Below, in pieces: positions 9,098-17,997 of a DNA stretch of 64,000 nt (its first letter is position 1; the number at the start of each line of letters is the position of its first letter). The notes below the pieces were generated by a model, which saw nothing but the letters and a program-made list of their open reading frames with translations, ran no database searches and was not told the origin of the DNA. The position numbers were made by a program, and so were the translations under genes. The DNA comes from Robiginitalea marina. Lineage in GTDB: Bacteria > Bacteroidota > Bacteroidia > Flavobacteriales > Flavobacteriaceae. The stretch covers positions 238,650-302,649 of the forward strand of contig NZ_JAMXIB010000003.1 of the NCBI RefSeq assembly GCF_024006985.1. Direction: 5' to 3'.

Positions 9098-10327
9098 ATG
9101 AAAACCGCTGTTAAGTTCCAACTCTCCCTGATGATGTTCCTGGAGTTTTTTATCTGGGGGGGGTGGTTCGTCACCCTGGGCACCTTTTTGGGCGACAACC
9201 TTAAAGCCAATGGGGGCGAAATATCCATGGCTTTTTCCACCCAGTCCTGGGGGGCCATCATCGCCCCGTTTATCATAGGCCTCATTGCAGACCGCTATTT
9301 CAATGCCGAACGCATCCTGGCGGTACTCCACCTGACCGGGGCAGTACTGATGTACCAGATGTACAGCGCCCCTGATTTCGCCGGGTTTTACCCTTATGTC
9401 CTCGGCTATATGATCATTTATATGCCCACCCTGGCCCTGGTGAATTCCATTTCCTTCAACCAGATGAAGGACCCTGCCAAGGAATTTTCCTTCGTCCGGG
9501 TTTTTGGTACCGTCGGCTGGATCGTTGCCGGGTTGCTGATCAGTTATGTGTTCCTGTGGGATTCCCCCGAAGCCAGGGGGGAAGGCATGCTTAAAAACAC
9601 CTTCCTGCTGGTCGCTGTAGCTTCGGCCTTCCTGGGGCTCTTCAGTTTTTTCCTGCCCAAAACCCCCCCAAAGGCCAACCGGGAAGGGAAAGCGAGCATT
9701 TCTGAACTGCTCGGCCTCGAGGCCCTGGGCCTGCTGAAGGACCGGAATTTCCTGATCTTCTTTATCTCATCCATCCTGATCTGTATCCCCCTGGCTTTTT
9801 ACTACCAGAATGCAAACCCGTTCCTGGCCGAAATCGGGGTGGAGAACCCCACCGGGAAGATGACCATTGGGCAGGCCTCCGAGGTGCTGTTTATGCTGCT
9901 GCTGCCCTTTTTCTTTAAAAAATTCGGGTTCAAGAAAACCATTATGGCCGGGATGCTCGCCTGGACCCTCCGCTATGCCCTTTTTGCTTATGGCAATGCC
10001 GGGGACCTGGCCTTTATGCTGATCCTGGGGATTGCCCTGCACGGGATCTGTTATGATTTCTTTTTTGTCTCAGGTCAGATTTATACCGATTCCAAGGCCG
10101 GCCCTAAATACAAAAGTGCAGCCCAGGGCCTGATCACCCTGGCGACCTACGGATTCGGGATGCTGATAGGGTTTTGGGTGGCCGGCAAGATCTACGACAT
10201 GAACCTCCTTTCGGAAAACATGCACGACTGGAACACCATCTGGACCTTCCCGGCTATTTTTGCCCTGGGGGTCTCCATCGTTTTTGCGATTTTCTTCAGG
10301 AATGAAACCATAGAATACAAAGCGTAA
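9098..10327 (+). CDS. MFS transporter, nucleoside:H+ symporter-like
   Basis: A 409-aa integral membrane protein with about twelve hydrophobic segments. The start MKTAVKFQLSLMMFLEFFIW and the GLIADRYFNAER loop after the second helix match the nucleoside:proton symporter (NupG/XapB) branch of the major facilitator superfamily. The ATG is chosen over longer in-frame starts that overlap the upstream DinB gene. In Bacteroidota, relatives of this permease often sit next to Gfo/Idh oxidoreductases and sugar isomerases, so a sugar or glycoside product may be the real cargo. A Gfo/Idh gene follows 18 nt downstream. Confidence 0.85.
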   Translation: MKTAVKFQLSLMMFLEFFIWGGWFVTLGTFLGDNLKANGGEISMAFSTQSWGAIIAPFIIGLIADRYFNAERILAVLHLTGAVLMYQMYSAPDFAGFYPYVLGYMIIYMPTLALVNSISFNQMKDPAKEFSFVRVFGTVGWIVAGLLISYVFLWDSPEARGEGMLKNTFLLVAVASAFLGLFSFFLPKTPPKANREGKASISELLGLEALGLLKDRNFLIFFISSILICIPLAFYYQNANPFLAEIGVENPTGKMTIGQASEVLFMLLLPFFFKKFGFKKTIMAGMLAWTLRYALFAYGNAGDLAFMLILGIALHGICYDFFFVSGQIYTDSKAGPKYKSAAQGLITLATYGFGMLIGFWVAGKIYDMNLLSENMHDWNTIWTFPAIFALGVSIVFAIFFRNETIEYKA

Positions 10328-10345
10328 CTATTAAAGAGAAAACTT

Positions 10346-11482
10346 ATGCCAAGGAAAATACGTTTGGGTATCCTGGGCGGCGGGGGTGACTCCCTTATCG
10401 GGGTCCTCCACCGGGTAGCCGCCCACATGTTTGACAGTTATGAAATTGTGGGGGCGGTATTCAGCCCGGTACATGAAGAAAGCCTTGCCTTCGCCCGGCA
10501 AATAGACCTTCCCACCGACCGGATTTACCCAGATTTCGACACCCTGGTTGCAGAGGAGATGAAGCTCCCGGAATCGGAGCGCATGGAGGTTTGCGCCGTG
10601 CTTACCCCGAACTTCCTGCACTTCCCTATGGCTAAAAAGCTCCTGGAACACGGGTTCCACGTCATTTGCGAAAAACCGATGACCACCACCTACGAGGAGG
10701 CGAAAATCCTCGAGGACGCACAGCGCAGTGCGGGCACCGTATTTGCCGTTACCCATACCTATACGGGCTATCCCATGGTTCGCCAGATGCGGGAAATGAT
10801 ACGGGCGGGGGAACTCGGAAGGATCCATAAGGTCGATGCACAGTACTACCAGGGGTGGATCAACCCCATTATCCACGACAAGGAAAAGCGCTCCTCCGTA
10901 TGGAGGCTCGACCCCAAAAAAGCAGGGATCAGCTCGTGCATGGGCGATATCGGGGTGCATGCCTTTAACATGGTTGAATATACCACCGGTCTGAAGATCA
11001 GGTCATTGCTTTGCGATTTCAATTACCTCTACGATGATAACCAGATGGACGTGGACGGCACTGTTTTGGTCCGGCTCGACAAACACGTGAAAGGGGTCAT
11101 CAGGGCAAGCCAGGTGGCCACCGGGGAAGAAAATGGCCTGGCCATTAGTATTTACGGGGAAAAGGGCGGGCTGCGCTGGGAACAGGAACGCCCCAATTTC
11201 CTGTACCGGCTCTCCGATTCAGGCCCCCTGCAGGTGTACAAGCCCGGGCATGCCTACAATTCCCCCCTCTCCCTCGACGGCACCAAGCTGCCCCCCGGCC
11301 ACCCCGAGGGCATTTTTGACGCCATGGGGAATATCTACCGGGGCGTGGCCAGGGCTATTCGGGGGGAAGCATACAACGACGGGGAATTCCCAACGATTAC
11401 GGATGGGGTAAGGGGGCTCGATTTTATTGAAGCGACCGTGGCTTCCCACAAAGGGGGCAATATTTGGGTCGACCTGGATTGA
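10346..11482 (+). CDS. Gfo/Idh/MocA family NAD(P)-dependent oxidoreductase
   Basis: A 378-aa dehydrogenase with an N-terminal Rossmann domain (IRLGILGGGGDS) and the family signature EKP at residues 109-111 (ICEKPMTT). The GDIGVHAFN segment gives D201 and H205, matching the conserved D-x-x-x-H of the substrate domain. There is no signal peptide, so it is cytoplasmic. Family members reversibly oxidise sugar hydroxyls, including reduction of 3-keto-glucose. Next to a permease and a GMC oxidase, a role in reducing an imported keto-sugar back to the normal sugar is plausible but inferred. Confidence 0.9.
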   Translation: MPRKIRLGILGGGGDSLIGVLHRVAAHMFDSYEIVGAVFSPVHEESLAFARQIDLPTDRIYPDFDTLVAEEMKLPESERMEVCAVLTPNFLHFPMAKKLLEHGFHVICEKPMTTTYEEAKILEDAQRSAGTVFAVTHTYTGYPMVRQMREMIRAGELGRIHKVDAQYYQGWINPIIHDKEKRSSVWRLDPKKAGISSCMGDIGVHAFNMVEYTTGLKIRSLLCDFNYLYDDNQMDVDGTVLVRLDKHVKGVIRASQVATGEENGLAISIYGEKGGLRWEQERPNFLYRLSDSGPLQVYKPGHAYNSPLSLDGTKLPPGHPEGIFDAMGNIYRGVARAIRGEAYNDGEFPTITDGVRGLDFIEATVASHKGGNIWVDLD

Positions 11483-11492
11483 CAGGGCATCG

Positions 11493-11969
11493 TCAACCCC
11501 TCCCGTATACCTTTTCGAATACCTCGCATACCACGATCATACTCTCGGTCGGGGTTTTCCCGAAGGGTTCGAGCTCGCGGGTGAAATATTCCCAGTGGGA
11601 TTTTTTCCAGGACTCCAGGGAACCGTCGCCCTGCCCTTCCAGTTTTGCATGGGACGCAGGGACAGAAAAGAGGGGCCTGAGGGTGACCCCCACGGTGCGG
11701 ACGACACACTGAGCGTTCCCTTCCCAATCCGTGAAGATGGTGAAGTCGCCGATGCGGGGTAGCGGTTCGTTTCGGAACTGAAGCCCCAGCAGGGAATGCG
11801 ACCTGGCCCGTTTCTTTCCTTCCAGGACGAGCTGCAGGGCAGAATTCGCCTCCTGTTGGATGTCCCGTAGCTGGGTTACCCGGGGTTCCGGGGCGAAGGC
11901 GTATTCGAGGTGCTGGTCAAGGAAGTCGCCCCACAGGGTTCTGGCAGATTTGTTTTTCATCAGTTTCAA
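11493..11969 (-). CDS. ASCH domain protein
   Basis: A 158-aa protein matching the ASCH (PUA-like) fold: a short helical lead (SARTLWGDFLDQH), then the core with LVLEGKKRARSHSLLGLQF and the strand FTIFTDWEGNAQCVVRT. Such proteins are thought to bind RNA or modified nucleosides; some hydrolyse N4-acetylcytidine. It is encoded against the surrounding sugar genes, 10 nt from the Gfo/Idh stop, and looks like an unrelated insertion in the island. Two close in-frame ATGs (11969 and 11960) are possible starts; the first is used. Confidence 0.8.
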   Translation of the reverse strand: MKLMKNKSARTLWGDFLDQHLEYAFAPEPRVTQLRDIQQEANSALQLVLEGKKRARSHSLLGLQFRNEPLPRIGDFTIFTDWEGNAQCVVRTVGVTLRPLFSVPASHAKLEGQGDGSLESWKKSHWEYFTRELEPFGKTPTESMIVVCEVFEKVYGRG

Positions 11970-12200
11970 CGGTGTTGTCCCGGCCCTCCTGCACCTTTTG
12001 GTCCTGCACCCGGTTTTCCGGCACGGGATCCCGGCATAAAATGCAGGAAGGTTTGTTCCACGGGGGGATATATGTCAGGGTTTTTCTATATTTATAACGC
12101 CACTTCACGGCGTATCCATCTATGAAATCCCTGCTAAATATAGGGTATATTTCACAATCCCGGCAGGGGGAATGAACCGATAAAACCCAGCACAGAATCC
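11970..12200. promoter_or_regulatory. Divergent intergenic region before the third isomerase
   Basis: A 231-bp gap between the ASCH gene and the rightward isomerase gene. The part nearest the isomerase is AT-rich and contains AAATATA-GGG-TATATTT (12136-12152), a short inverted repeat that could be an operator or simply promoter AT-richness. No tRNA or small gene is evident. Confidence 0.35.
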
Positions 12201-13259
12201 ATGAAAACAATCAAAGGACCCGCTGTCTTCCTGGCGCAGTTCGTAGACGACAAACCACCGTTCAATTCCCTTGACGGGATGTGCCGCTGGGCGGCCGACC
12301 TGGGATACAAGGGCATCCAGATCCCCACCTGGGAGCATTTCCTGATCGATCTGGACAAGGCAGCGGAAAGCCAGGAGTACTGCGACGAGCTTAAGGGCAA
12401 AATCAACAGTTATGGCCTGGAAATCACTGAACTTTCCACCCATCTGCAAGGGCAACTGGTTGCCGTCCACCCGGCCTATGACCTGATGTTCGACAACTTT
12501 GCGCCCAATGCCGTAAAGAACAATCCGAAGGCCCGCACCGAATGGGCGGTGGAGGTGGTGAAAAAGGCCGCCACGGCAAGCCGGCGCCTGGGGATAAAGG
12601 CACATGCCACCTTTTCGGGGGCACTGCTCTGGCATACGTGGCATCCATGGCCACAACGCCCGGCCGGCCTGGTGGAAATGGGGTTTGAGGAACTGGCCAG
12701 GCGGTGGAAGCCCATCCTGGACCACTTCGACCGGGAAGGGGTGGATGTGTGTTATGAAATCCACCCGGGGGAAGACCTGCACGACGGGGATACCTTTGAG
12801 CGATTCCTGGAGGCCACGGGGAACCACCCCAGGGTGAACATCCTCTATGACCCCAGCCATTTCGTGCTCCAGCAACTGGATTATATCACCTACATCGACC
12901 ACTACCACGAGTTTATAAAGGCCTTCCACGTGAAGGATTCCGAATTCAACCCTACGGGTAAAAAGGGCGCCTTCGGGGGCTACAACGACTGGGCGGACCG
13001 GGCGGGCCGGTACCGGTCGCTGGGCGATGGCCAGATTGATTTCAAGACCATATTCTCCAAACTGACCCAGTACGGTTGCGATGTGTGGGCCGTCATGGAG
13101 TGGGAATGCTGTATCAAGTCACCCGAGCAGGGGGCCCGGGAAGGGGCCAAATTCATTCAGGACCATATCATAGAAGCCACCCAAAAAACCTTTGATGATT
13201 TTGCGGGGGGTGCAATCGACCGGGAGGTCCTTCGTAAAATCCTCGGCCAGGACACCTAA
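12201..13259 (+). CDS. Sugar phosphate isomerase/epimerase (cytosolic)
   Basis: A 352-aa TIM-barrel enzyme of the xylose-isomerase-like superfamily without a signal peptide, unlike the two other isomerases in this island. Likely divalent-metal and catalytic residues are E186 (VCYEIHPGED), D217 (ILYDPSHF), H243 (KAFHVKDSEF) and E300 (AVMEWEC). It begins a three-gene run with two DUF1080 lipoproteins; the next ATG is 3 nt after its stop. A family assignment is firm. The specific reaction (keto-sugar isomerisation, epimerisation or lyase) is not. Confidence 0.88.
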   Translation: MKTIKGPAVFLAQFVDDKPPFNSLDGMCRWAADLGYKGIQIPTWEHFLIDLDKAAESQEYCDELKGKINSYGLEITELSTHLQGQLVAVHPAYDLMFDNFAPNAVKNNPKARTEWAVEVVKKAATASRRLGIKAHATFSGALLWHTWHPWPQRPAGLVEMGFEELARRWKPILDHFDREGVDVCYEIHPGEDLHDGDTFERFLEATGNHPRVNILYDPSHFVLQQLDYITYIDHYHEFIKAFHVKDSEFNPTGKKGAFGGYNDWADRAGRYRSLGDGQIDFKTIFSKLTQYGCDVWAVMEWECCIKSPEQGAREGAKFIQDHIIEATQKTFDDFAGGAIDREVLRKILGQDT

Positions 13260-13262
13260 GAC

Positions 13263-14009
13263 ATGAAAAGAAAACAACTCATTGGGGTCATTGCCCTGCT
13301 GGCCATGACGGCCTGCAAGGAACGCCCCTCAGGAAATACCTTGCAAACTGCAGAACTAAGCATGGAAGAAGCAGGGTCCCAACAGGAATGGATCGTATTG
13401 TTTGACGGGACCTCCCTGGATGCCTGGAGGGGATATGGGAGGGAAGACCTGCCCCCTTCCTGGAAAATAGAGGACGGGGCCCTGGTCTTTTATCCCCCGG
13501 AGAAACCTTTGGTGGACAATCATAACCTGGTCACAAAACAGGATTTCAGGAATTTTGTCCTGTCATTGGAATGGAAGATCTCCGAGGGAGGGAATTCCGG
13601 GATTTTCTGGGGGGTACAGGAAGACCCGTGGTACAGGGAACCCTACCAGACCGGGCCTGAAATACAGGTGCTGGACAATGAAAGGCACCCCGACGCCAAA
13701 AACGGGACCACCCACCAGGCGGGCGCCCTGTACGACATGGTCGCCCCTGCAAGGGATGTAACCCGCCCTGCCGGGGAGTGGAACCATTGCGAGATTACGG
13801 TGGACTACGGCAATAACCGGGGAAGCGTGCGCCTGAACGGCAGCGAAATCGTCACCTTCCCCCTGGCCAACGAAGCCTGGGAGGCCATGGTGGCCAATTC
13901 TAAGTTCAACGGATGGAAGGGCTTTGGGGAATTCCATACCGGTAAGATCGGGCTGCAGGACCACGGCGACCCGGTGGCCTTCCGCAATATTAAAATCAAA
14001 CCGTTATAG
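13263..14009 (+). CDS. DUF1080 lipoprotein (3-keto-disaccharide hydrolase family), copy 1
   Basis: A 248-aa protein: a lipoprotein signal (LLAMTACKE) followed by one concanavalin-like DUF1080 domain that begins WIVLFDGTSLDAWRG. Typical family features are NSGIFWGV, the QVLDNERHPDAK strand, the GEWNHCEI turn and the closing GKIGLQDHGDPVAFRNIKI. Characterised members cleave 3-keto-glycosides, probably by elimination after C3 oxidation. With the GMC dehydrogenase of this island it would form the cleavage step at the cell surface or in the periplasm. A paralogue follows immediately. Confidence 0.9.
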   Translation: MKRKQLIGVIALLAMTACKERPSGNTLQTAELSMEEAGSQQEWIVLFDGTSLDAWRGYGREDLPPSWKIEDGALVFYPPEKPLVDNHNLVTKQDFRNFVLSLEWKISEGGNSGIFWGVQEDPWYREPYQTGPEIQVLDNERHPDAKNGTTHQAGALYDMVAPARDVTRPAGEWNHCEITVDYGNNRGSVRLNGSEIVTFPLANEAWEAMVANSKFNGWKGFGEFHTGKIGLQDHGDPVAFRNIKIKPL

Positions 14010-14010
14010 C

Positions 14011-14823
14011 ATGAAGTATACGATATATGCCCTCGTCGGGGGAATGTTGCTGGCCGGATGCACCGGGGAAACAAAGGCACCTACCGCTGAGGCTCCCCAG
14101 GGCCCCCAGCCCATTGTGTATCCGGAATACCAGGGTGAGGAACCTACCCGGCCGCAGCAAACCGAAGCCTATGAACCGGTGCCCCCCAAAGTGGCCCCTT
14201 TCGGCCAGTCAGGGGCCCCGAGCGATGCCATCGTGCTCTTTGATGGCAGCGGATTCGGGGAGTGGGTCATGACCCGCGACAGCAGTGAAGTAGTCTGGCA
14301 TCTGAATGAAGACGGTAGCATGACGGTAAAGGACAAAACAGGCGACATCCAGACCAAAAGGAATTTCGGGGACCTCCAGCTCCATATCGAGTGGCGCTCG
14401 CCGGCTGAGGTGCAGGGGGAAGGCCAGAGCCGCGGGAACAGTGGGGTTTTCCTGAACAACCTTTACGAAGTGCAGGTGCTGGACAACAACGACAATACCA
14501 CCTATGTAAACGGGCAGGTGGCCTCCATCTATAAACAGCACGTCCCCCTGGCCATGGCTTCGGTGCCCAGCGGGGAGTGGAATTCCTACGATATTATTTA
14601 CCGCGCCCCCGCCTTTAACGACCAGGGCGAAAAAATCCGGTCGGGGACCCTGACGGTCCTCCACAACGGGGTACTGGTGCAGGACCACGCCGAAATCAAA
14701 GGGACCACCCCCTACATCGGCTGGCCCAAAAACGAGCCCCATGGAAAGGGCCCCATCCGGCTGCAGGACCACGGCGACAACAGCCGGGTCAGCTATCGCA
14801 ACATCTGGGTGCGGGAGTTGTAA
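14011..14823 (+). CDS. DUF1080 lipoprotein (3-keto-disaccharide hydrolase family), copy 2
   Basis: A 270-aa protein. The start MKYTIYALVGGMLLAGCTGE gives a clear lipobox and sits one base after the stop of copy 1. A proline-rich linker of roughly 50 residues precedes the DUF1080 domain (IVLFDGSGFGEWV ... RGNSGVFLNNLYEVQVLD ... PIRLQDHGDNSRVSYRNI). The two copies differ clearly in the core, so they may handle different linkages or aglycones. It is the last gene of the sugar island; a 188-nt gap follows with no visible terminator. Confidence 0.9.
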   Translation: MKYTIYALVGGMLLAGCTGETKAPTAEAPQGPQPIVYPEYQGEEPTRPQQTEAYEPVPPKVAPFGQSGAPSDAIVLFDGSGFGEWVMTRDSSEVVWHLNEDGSMTVKDKTGDIQTKRNFGDLQLHIEWRSPAEVQGEGQSRGNSGVFLNNLYEVQVLDNNDNTTYVNGQVASIYKQHVPLAMASVPSGEWNSYDIIYRAPAFNDQGEKIRSGTLTVLHNGVLVQDHAEIKGTTPYIGWPKNEPHGKGPIRLQDHGDNSRVSYRNIWVREL

Positions 14824-15011
14824 TCCCCCTTGGATATACGGCCCGACCCCGGGCCTTAAGCCCCCGCCCGCCGGGACGGGATATTCACCTTTTTTTGCCA
14901 TAGATACATCTAAGGATACACCCTGTACAGGGAAGCTGCCAGATACCACAATTTTGCCCCGGGCCATGGAGTCGTTAACGTATTTTTAAGAAAACCTAAA
15001 CTCAGTAGCAC

Positions 15012-15737
15012 ATGAAAAGAATTTTTACCCTGATGGCAGTAGCCCTTTTTGGAAATGCCATCTATGCCCAGGGGACCATAACGGGTACCATTCCCAATTG
15101 GTCCAATGGTTCCGGCGAAGTCGCCCTTGTTATGATGGGCCCTCCAAAGGTCCTGGGGACTTTCGACGACCAGGGCCGCCTGGAGATCCCCCTGCCCCCT
15201 GATTTCCTGGCCCAGGCCAGAAAAGAGGTCGAAGAAGCCAATGCCTCGGCTTCTGGCGGGTGGAAAGCCTCCCTGCCCATCTTGGGGGATCGATATTCCT
15301 GTACTGGAGGTGACCTTGAGATCACCGGCGGCGCCCAGCCCATTTCCGGCTTTCCCGCCATGGGGAGCTTTGACCTGGTCAGCATGGAAAGGGAAGAGCG
15401 ATTTGGCTACCTGATGGCCGCCAGTTCCCTGGAATTTGCCGAGGGCATGGAACCCTATAATTTTAAGCCGGGGTACTTCCTGGAATGGCATTTCGTGGAG
15501 GAGCCTGCCAGCGTAAAAGGCAGCTGCAGTTCCGATGCCTATGCGATGAACGTTGAGGAACTCTATACAACAACAATGGAGTACGACCTGGATTTCAAAA
15601 AAGGCTGGAACATCGTCAAATACGAAATCCTGGAAGTATTTACCGATCGTGAAGGGAACAGCTACCCCATGAAGGAAAAGTACACTGTGCTGGGCGAAAT
15701 GCCGGCCGATGTCCAATTCATTTTCATGCCGGAATAA
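15012..15737 (+). CDS. Secreted protein of unknown function (241 aa)
   Basis: The N-terminus MKRIFTLMAVALFGNAIYAQ is a signal peptide with a probable cut after YAQ. The mature part starts with a small-domain-like stretch (GTITGTIPNWSNGSGEVALVM) and contains several glycine/serine-rich segments, two cysteines spaced widely and a C-terminal strand-rich end. I do not recognise the family. It stands alone between the sugar island and the yicC operon and is followed by a clear terminator at 15798-15830. Confidence 0.7.
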   Translation: MKRIFTLMAVALFGNAIYAQGTITGTIPNWSNGSGEVALVMMGPPKVLGTFDDQGRLEIPLPPDFLAQARKEVEEANASASGGWKASLPILGDRYSCTGGDLEITGGAQPISGFPAMGSFDLVSMEREERFGYLMAASSLEFAEGMEPYNFKPGYFLEWHFVEEPASVKGSCSSDAYAMNVEELYTTTMEYDLDFKKGWNIVKYEILEVFTDREGNSYPMKEKYTVLGEMPADVQFIFMPE

Positions 15738-15797
15738 GAGTTTGGGGTCCTTTTGGGAGGCACTGACCCACCCTCCACTTGAATAGCCAACCAAAGC

Positions 15798-15830
15798 AGA
15801 AGCAGCCCATAAGGCTGCTTCTGTCCTTTT
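15798..15830 (+). terminator. Terminator before yicC
   Basis: A perfect 10-bp stem pairs 15798-15807 with 15813-15822 around the loop CATAA, followed by GTCCTTTTT. It ends transcription of the secreted-protein gene at 15012 just before the yicC promoter. Confidence 0.85.
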
Positions 15831-15840
15831 TAAATTTTAC

Positions 15841-15848
15841 TACCTTTG
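15841..15848 (+). promoter_or_regulatory. -7 promoter box of the yicC-gmk-nadD operon
   Basis: TACCTTTG matches the Bacteroidota -7 consensus TAnnTTTG exactly and lies 20 nt before the yicC ATG, directly after the upstream terminator. No clear TTG is seen at the usual -33 distance. Confidence 0.6.
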
Positions 15849-15868
15849 GCCAACTAGCCCTTTCAGGT

Positions 15869-16726
15869 ATGATCCAATCGATGACCGGCTTCGGAAAGCA
15901 CGTGGTACAGCTGCCCGGGAAGAAAATTACGGTGGAGCTCAAATCCCTCAACAGCAAAAGCCTGGACATCAATACCCGCATCCCCCAGGCCTACAGGGAA
16001 AAGGAACTCGCCTTCCGAAATACCATTGCCCAGGCCCTGGAACGGGGGAAGATCGACTTTGGCCTGTATGTGGAGGCCAACGGGGAAGCGGCTTCGAGCC
16101 GGATCAACGAGGCGGTGGTGCGCGACTACATGGGGCAGTTGGGGAACATTGCCGGGGGCGATGACCTTCGTTTACTTGAAATGGCCCTGAGGCTCCCCGA
16201 TACCCTTCGCACCGAGCGGGAGGAAATGGACCCGGAAGAACTGATGGTTATCCTGGAGGCACTCCGCCTGGGGCTCGAGGAGGTAAACCGTTTCCGCTCC
16301 GAGGAGGGCCGTACCCTGGAAGTGGATTTCACCGCGCGCATCCAAACCATCCAGGCCTATCTGAAGCAGGTGGAGGAACTTGACCTCGACCGCCTGGGGG
16401 CTGTTCGCCAGCGGCTGGAGAAGGCCGTGTCGGAATTGCGCGAGGCCGTGGATCCCAACCGTTTCGAACAGGAGCTGATCTATTATTTGGAAAAGTACGA
16501 TATTACAGAGGAAAAGGTACGCCTGGCCAAGCATTTGGAATATTTCCTGCAGTCCCTGGCTTCGGAAGACTCCAATGGCAAGAAACTGGGGTTTATCTGC
16601 CAGGAGATCGGCCGGGAAATCAATACTATTGGCTCCAAGGCCAATGATGCCCCCATGCAGCGGGTGGTGGTGCAGATGAAGGACGAACTCGAGAAAATAA
16701 AGGAACAACTATTGAACGTACTCTGA
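15869..16726 (+). CDS. yicC: YicC family endoribonuclease
   Basis: A 285-aa protein that starts with the family hallmark MIQSMTGFGKH; longer upstream starts are rejected because of this motif and the promoter at 15841. The N-terminal half carries VELKSLNSKSLDI, and the C-terminal part EQELIYYLEKYDITEEKVRL and GKKLGFICQEIGREINTIGSK, all classic YicC blocks. YicC proteins are ring-shaped endoribonucleases involved in RNA turnover. The stop overlaps the gmk start by one base (TGATG), so the two are translationally coupled, a common gene pair in bacteria. Confidence 0.95.
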   Translation: MIQSMTGFGKHVVQLPGKKITVELKSLNSKSLDINTRIPQAYREKELAFRNTIAQALERGKIDFGLYVEANGEAASSRINEAVVRDYMGQLGNIAGGDDLRLLEMALRLPDTLRTEREEMDPEELMVILEALRLGLEEVNRFRSEEGRTLEVDFTARIQTIQAYLKQVEELDLDRLGAVRQRLEKAVSELREAVDPNRFEQELIYYLEKYDITEEKVRLAKHLEYFLQSLASEDSNGKKLGFICQEIGREINTIGSKANDAPMQRVVVQMKDELEKIKEQLLNVL

Positions 16727-17325
16727 TGGACGGCGGAAAACTTATCGTCTTCTCGGCTCCCTCCGGCAGCGGGAAAACCACCATAGTCAGGTACCTGCTC
16801 GACCAGCCCGAACTGAACCTGGCGTTTTCGGTATCAGCGACTTCCAGGCCCCGGCGCCCCAGGGAAAAGCACGGGGAGCACTATTACTTCATGACCATTT
16901 CCGAATTTAAGAAACACATCAGGAACGGGGATTTCCTGGAATGGGAAGAAGTCTATCGCGACAATTTTTACGGGACCCTGAAATCGGAGGTGGAGCGGCT
17001 TTGGGCCGAGGGAAAGAACGTAATTTTCGACATCGATGTGGTGGGCGGCCTTCGGATCAAAAAGAAGTACCCCGACCAGACCCTGGCGGTTTTTGTCAAA
17101 CCCCCGAGCGTGGATGAATTGAAGATCCGGCTGAAAAAGCGGAGTACCGAAAGCGACGAGAAAATCAACATGCGCATTGCCAAAGCTTCGGTGGAACTCG
17201 CCACCGCCCCACAGTTTGACCGCATAATCAAGAACTACGACCTGGAGACCGCCCTGAAGGAAGCCCGCCAGCTTGTGGCTGATTTCATCAGCAAGGGCCA
17301 CACCGACGAACCCCCGGGCGAATAG
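16726..17325 (+). CDS. gmk: Guanylate kinase
   Basis: A 199-aa kinase that phosphorylates GMP to GDP with ATP. The P-loop APSGSGKT spans residues 11-18, followed by the GMP-binding SATSRPRRPREKHGEHYYF region and the later IFDIDVVGGLRIKKKYP strand that replaces the usual VLLDIDVQG. Length is normal for the family. It sits between yicC (one-base overlap) and nadD (20-nt gap) in a nucleotide/cofactor operon. Confidence 0.97.
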   Translation: MDGGKLIVFSAPSGSGKTTIVRYLLDQPELNLAFSVSATSRPRRPREKHGEHYYFMTISEFKKHIRNGDFLEWEEVYRDNFYGTLKSEVERLWAEGKNVIFDIDVVGGLRIKKKYPDQTLAVFVKPPSVDELKIRLKKRSTESDEKINMRIAKASVELATAPQFDRIIKNYDLETALKEARQLVADFISKGHTDEPPGE

Positions 17326-17345
17326 CCCCCGGCAAGCCAGGACCC

Positions 17346-17930
17346 ATGAAAAAGACAGGCCTGTTTTTCGGCACTTTCAACCCCATCCATATCGGGCACC
17401 TGATTTTGGCCAACCATATGGCCGAATTCACCGACCTGGACCAGGTTTGGTTTGTGGTCACCCCCAAAAGCCCTTTCAAGGCCAAACAGACCCTACTTGC
17501 CAATACCCACCGCTACCAGATGGTCTATGAGGCGATCAGGGAATACCCGAAAATGAGCCTTACCGATATCGAGTTCCACCTTCCCCAGCCGAACTATACG
17601 ATCGACACCCTAACCCGACTGCAGGAGCAGTACGGAAAGGAGCACCGCTTTGCCCTGATCATGGGGGAAGACAACCTAAAGGGGTTTCATAAGTGGAAGA
17701 ACTACGAAGCCATTTTGGAATACTACCCGCTGTATGTATATCCGCGCCTCTCTAAAGGGACCATACCTCCTGCCTTGCGGGAACACCCCGGGATCCACAG
17801 GGTGGATGCCCCCGTGATGGAAATTTCCGCCACCTTTATCCGCGAGCAGCACGGGGCCGGCAAAAATATCCGTCCCCTCCTGCCCGAAGGGGTGTGGCGG
17901 TATATGGATGAAATGAACTTTTATCGCTAA
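17346..17930 (+). CDS. nadD: Nicotinate-nucleotide adenylyltransferase
   Basis: A 194-aa nucleotidyltransferase that makes deamido-NAD from nicotinate mononucleotide and ATP. The N-terminus GLFFGTFNPIHIGHL contains the HxGH motif (H15, H18), and the C-terminal half has MEISATFIREQ, the ISxTxIR signature. Length and layout are standard for NadD. Third gene of the yicC-gmk-nadD operon. Confidence 0.95.
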   Translation: MKKTGLFFGTFNPIHIGHLILANHMAEFTDLDQVWFVVTPKSPFKAKQTLLANTHRYQMVYEAIREYPKMSLTDIEFHLPQPNYTIDTLTRLQEQYGKEHRFALIMGEDNLKGFHKWKNYEAILEYYPLYVYPRLSKGTIPPALREHPGIHRVDAPVMEISATFIREQHGAGKNIRPLLPEGVWRYMDEMNFYR

Positions 17931-17965
17931 CCCCGCCCGTGTTTTCCGGGAAACACCATTAACCC

Positions 17966-17973
17966 TATCTTTA
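17966..17973 (+). promoter_or_regulatory. Probable -7 box of the S9 peptidase gene
   Basis: TATCTTTA differs from TAnnTTTG only in the last base and lies 24 nt before the ATG at 17998. Confidence 0.4.
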
Positions 17974-17997
17974 ACTGAACCCAATTTACCCGATCCG

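Noticed and set aside
12136..12152. Inverted repeat AAATATA-GGG-TATATTT as a firm operator
   Set aside because: Short, purely AT arms in an AT-rich promoter region; chance is likely, so it is only noted within the region.
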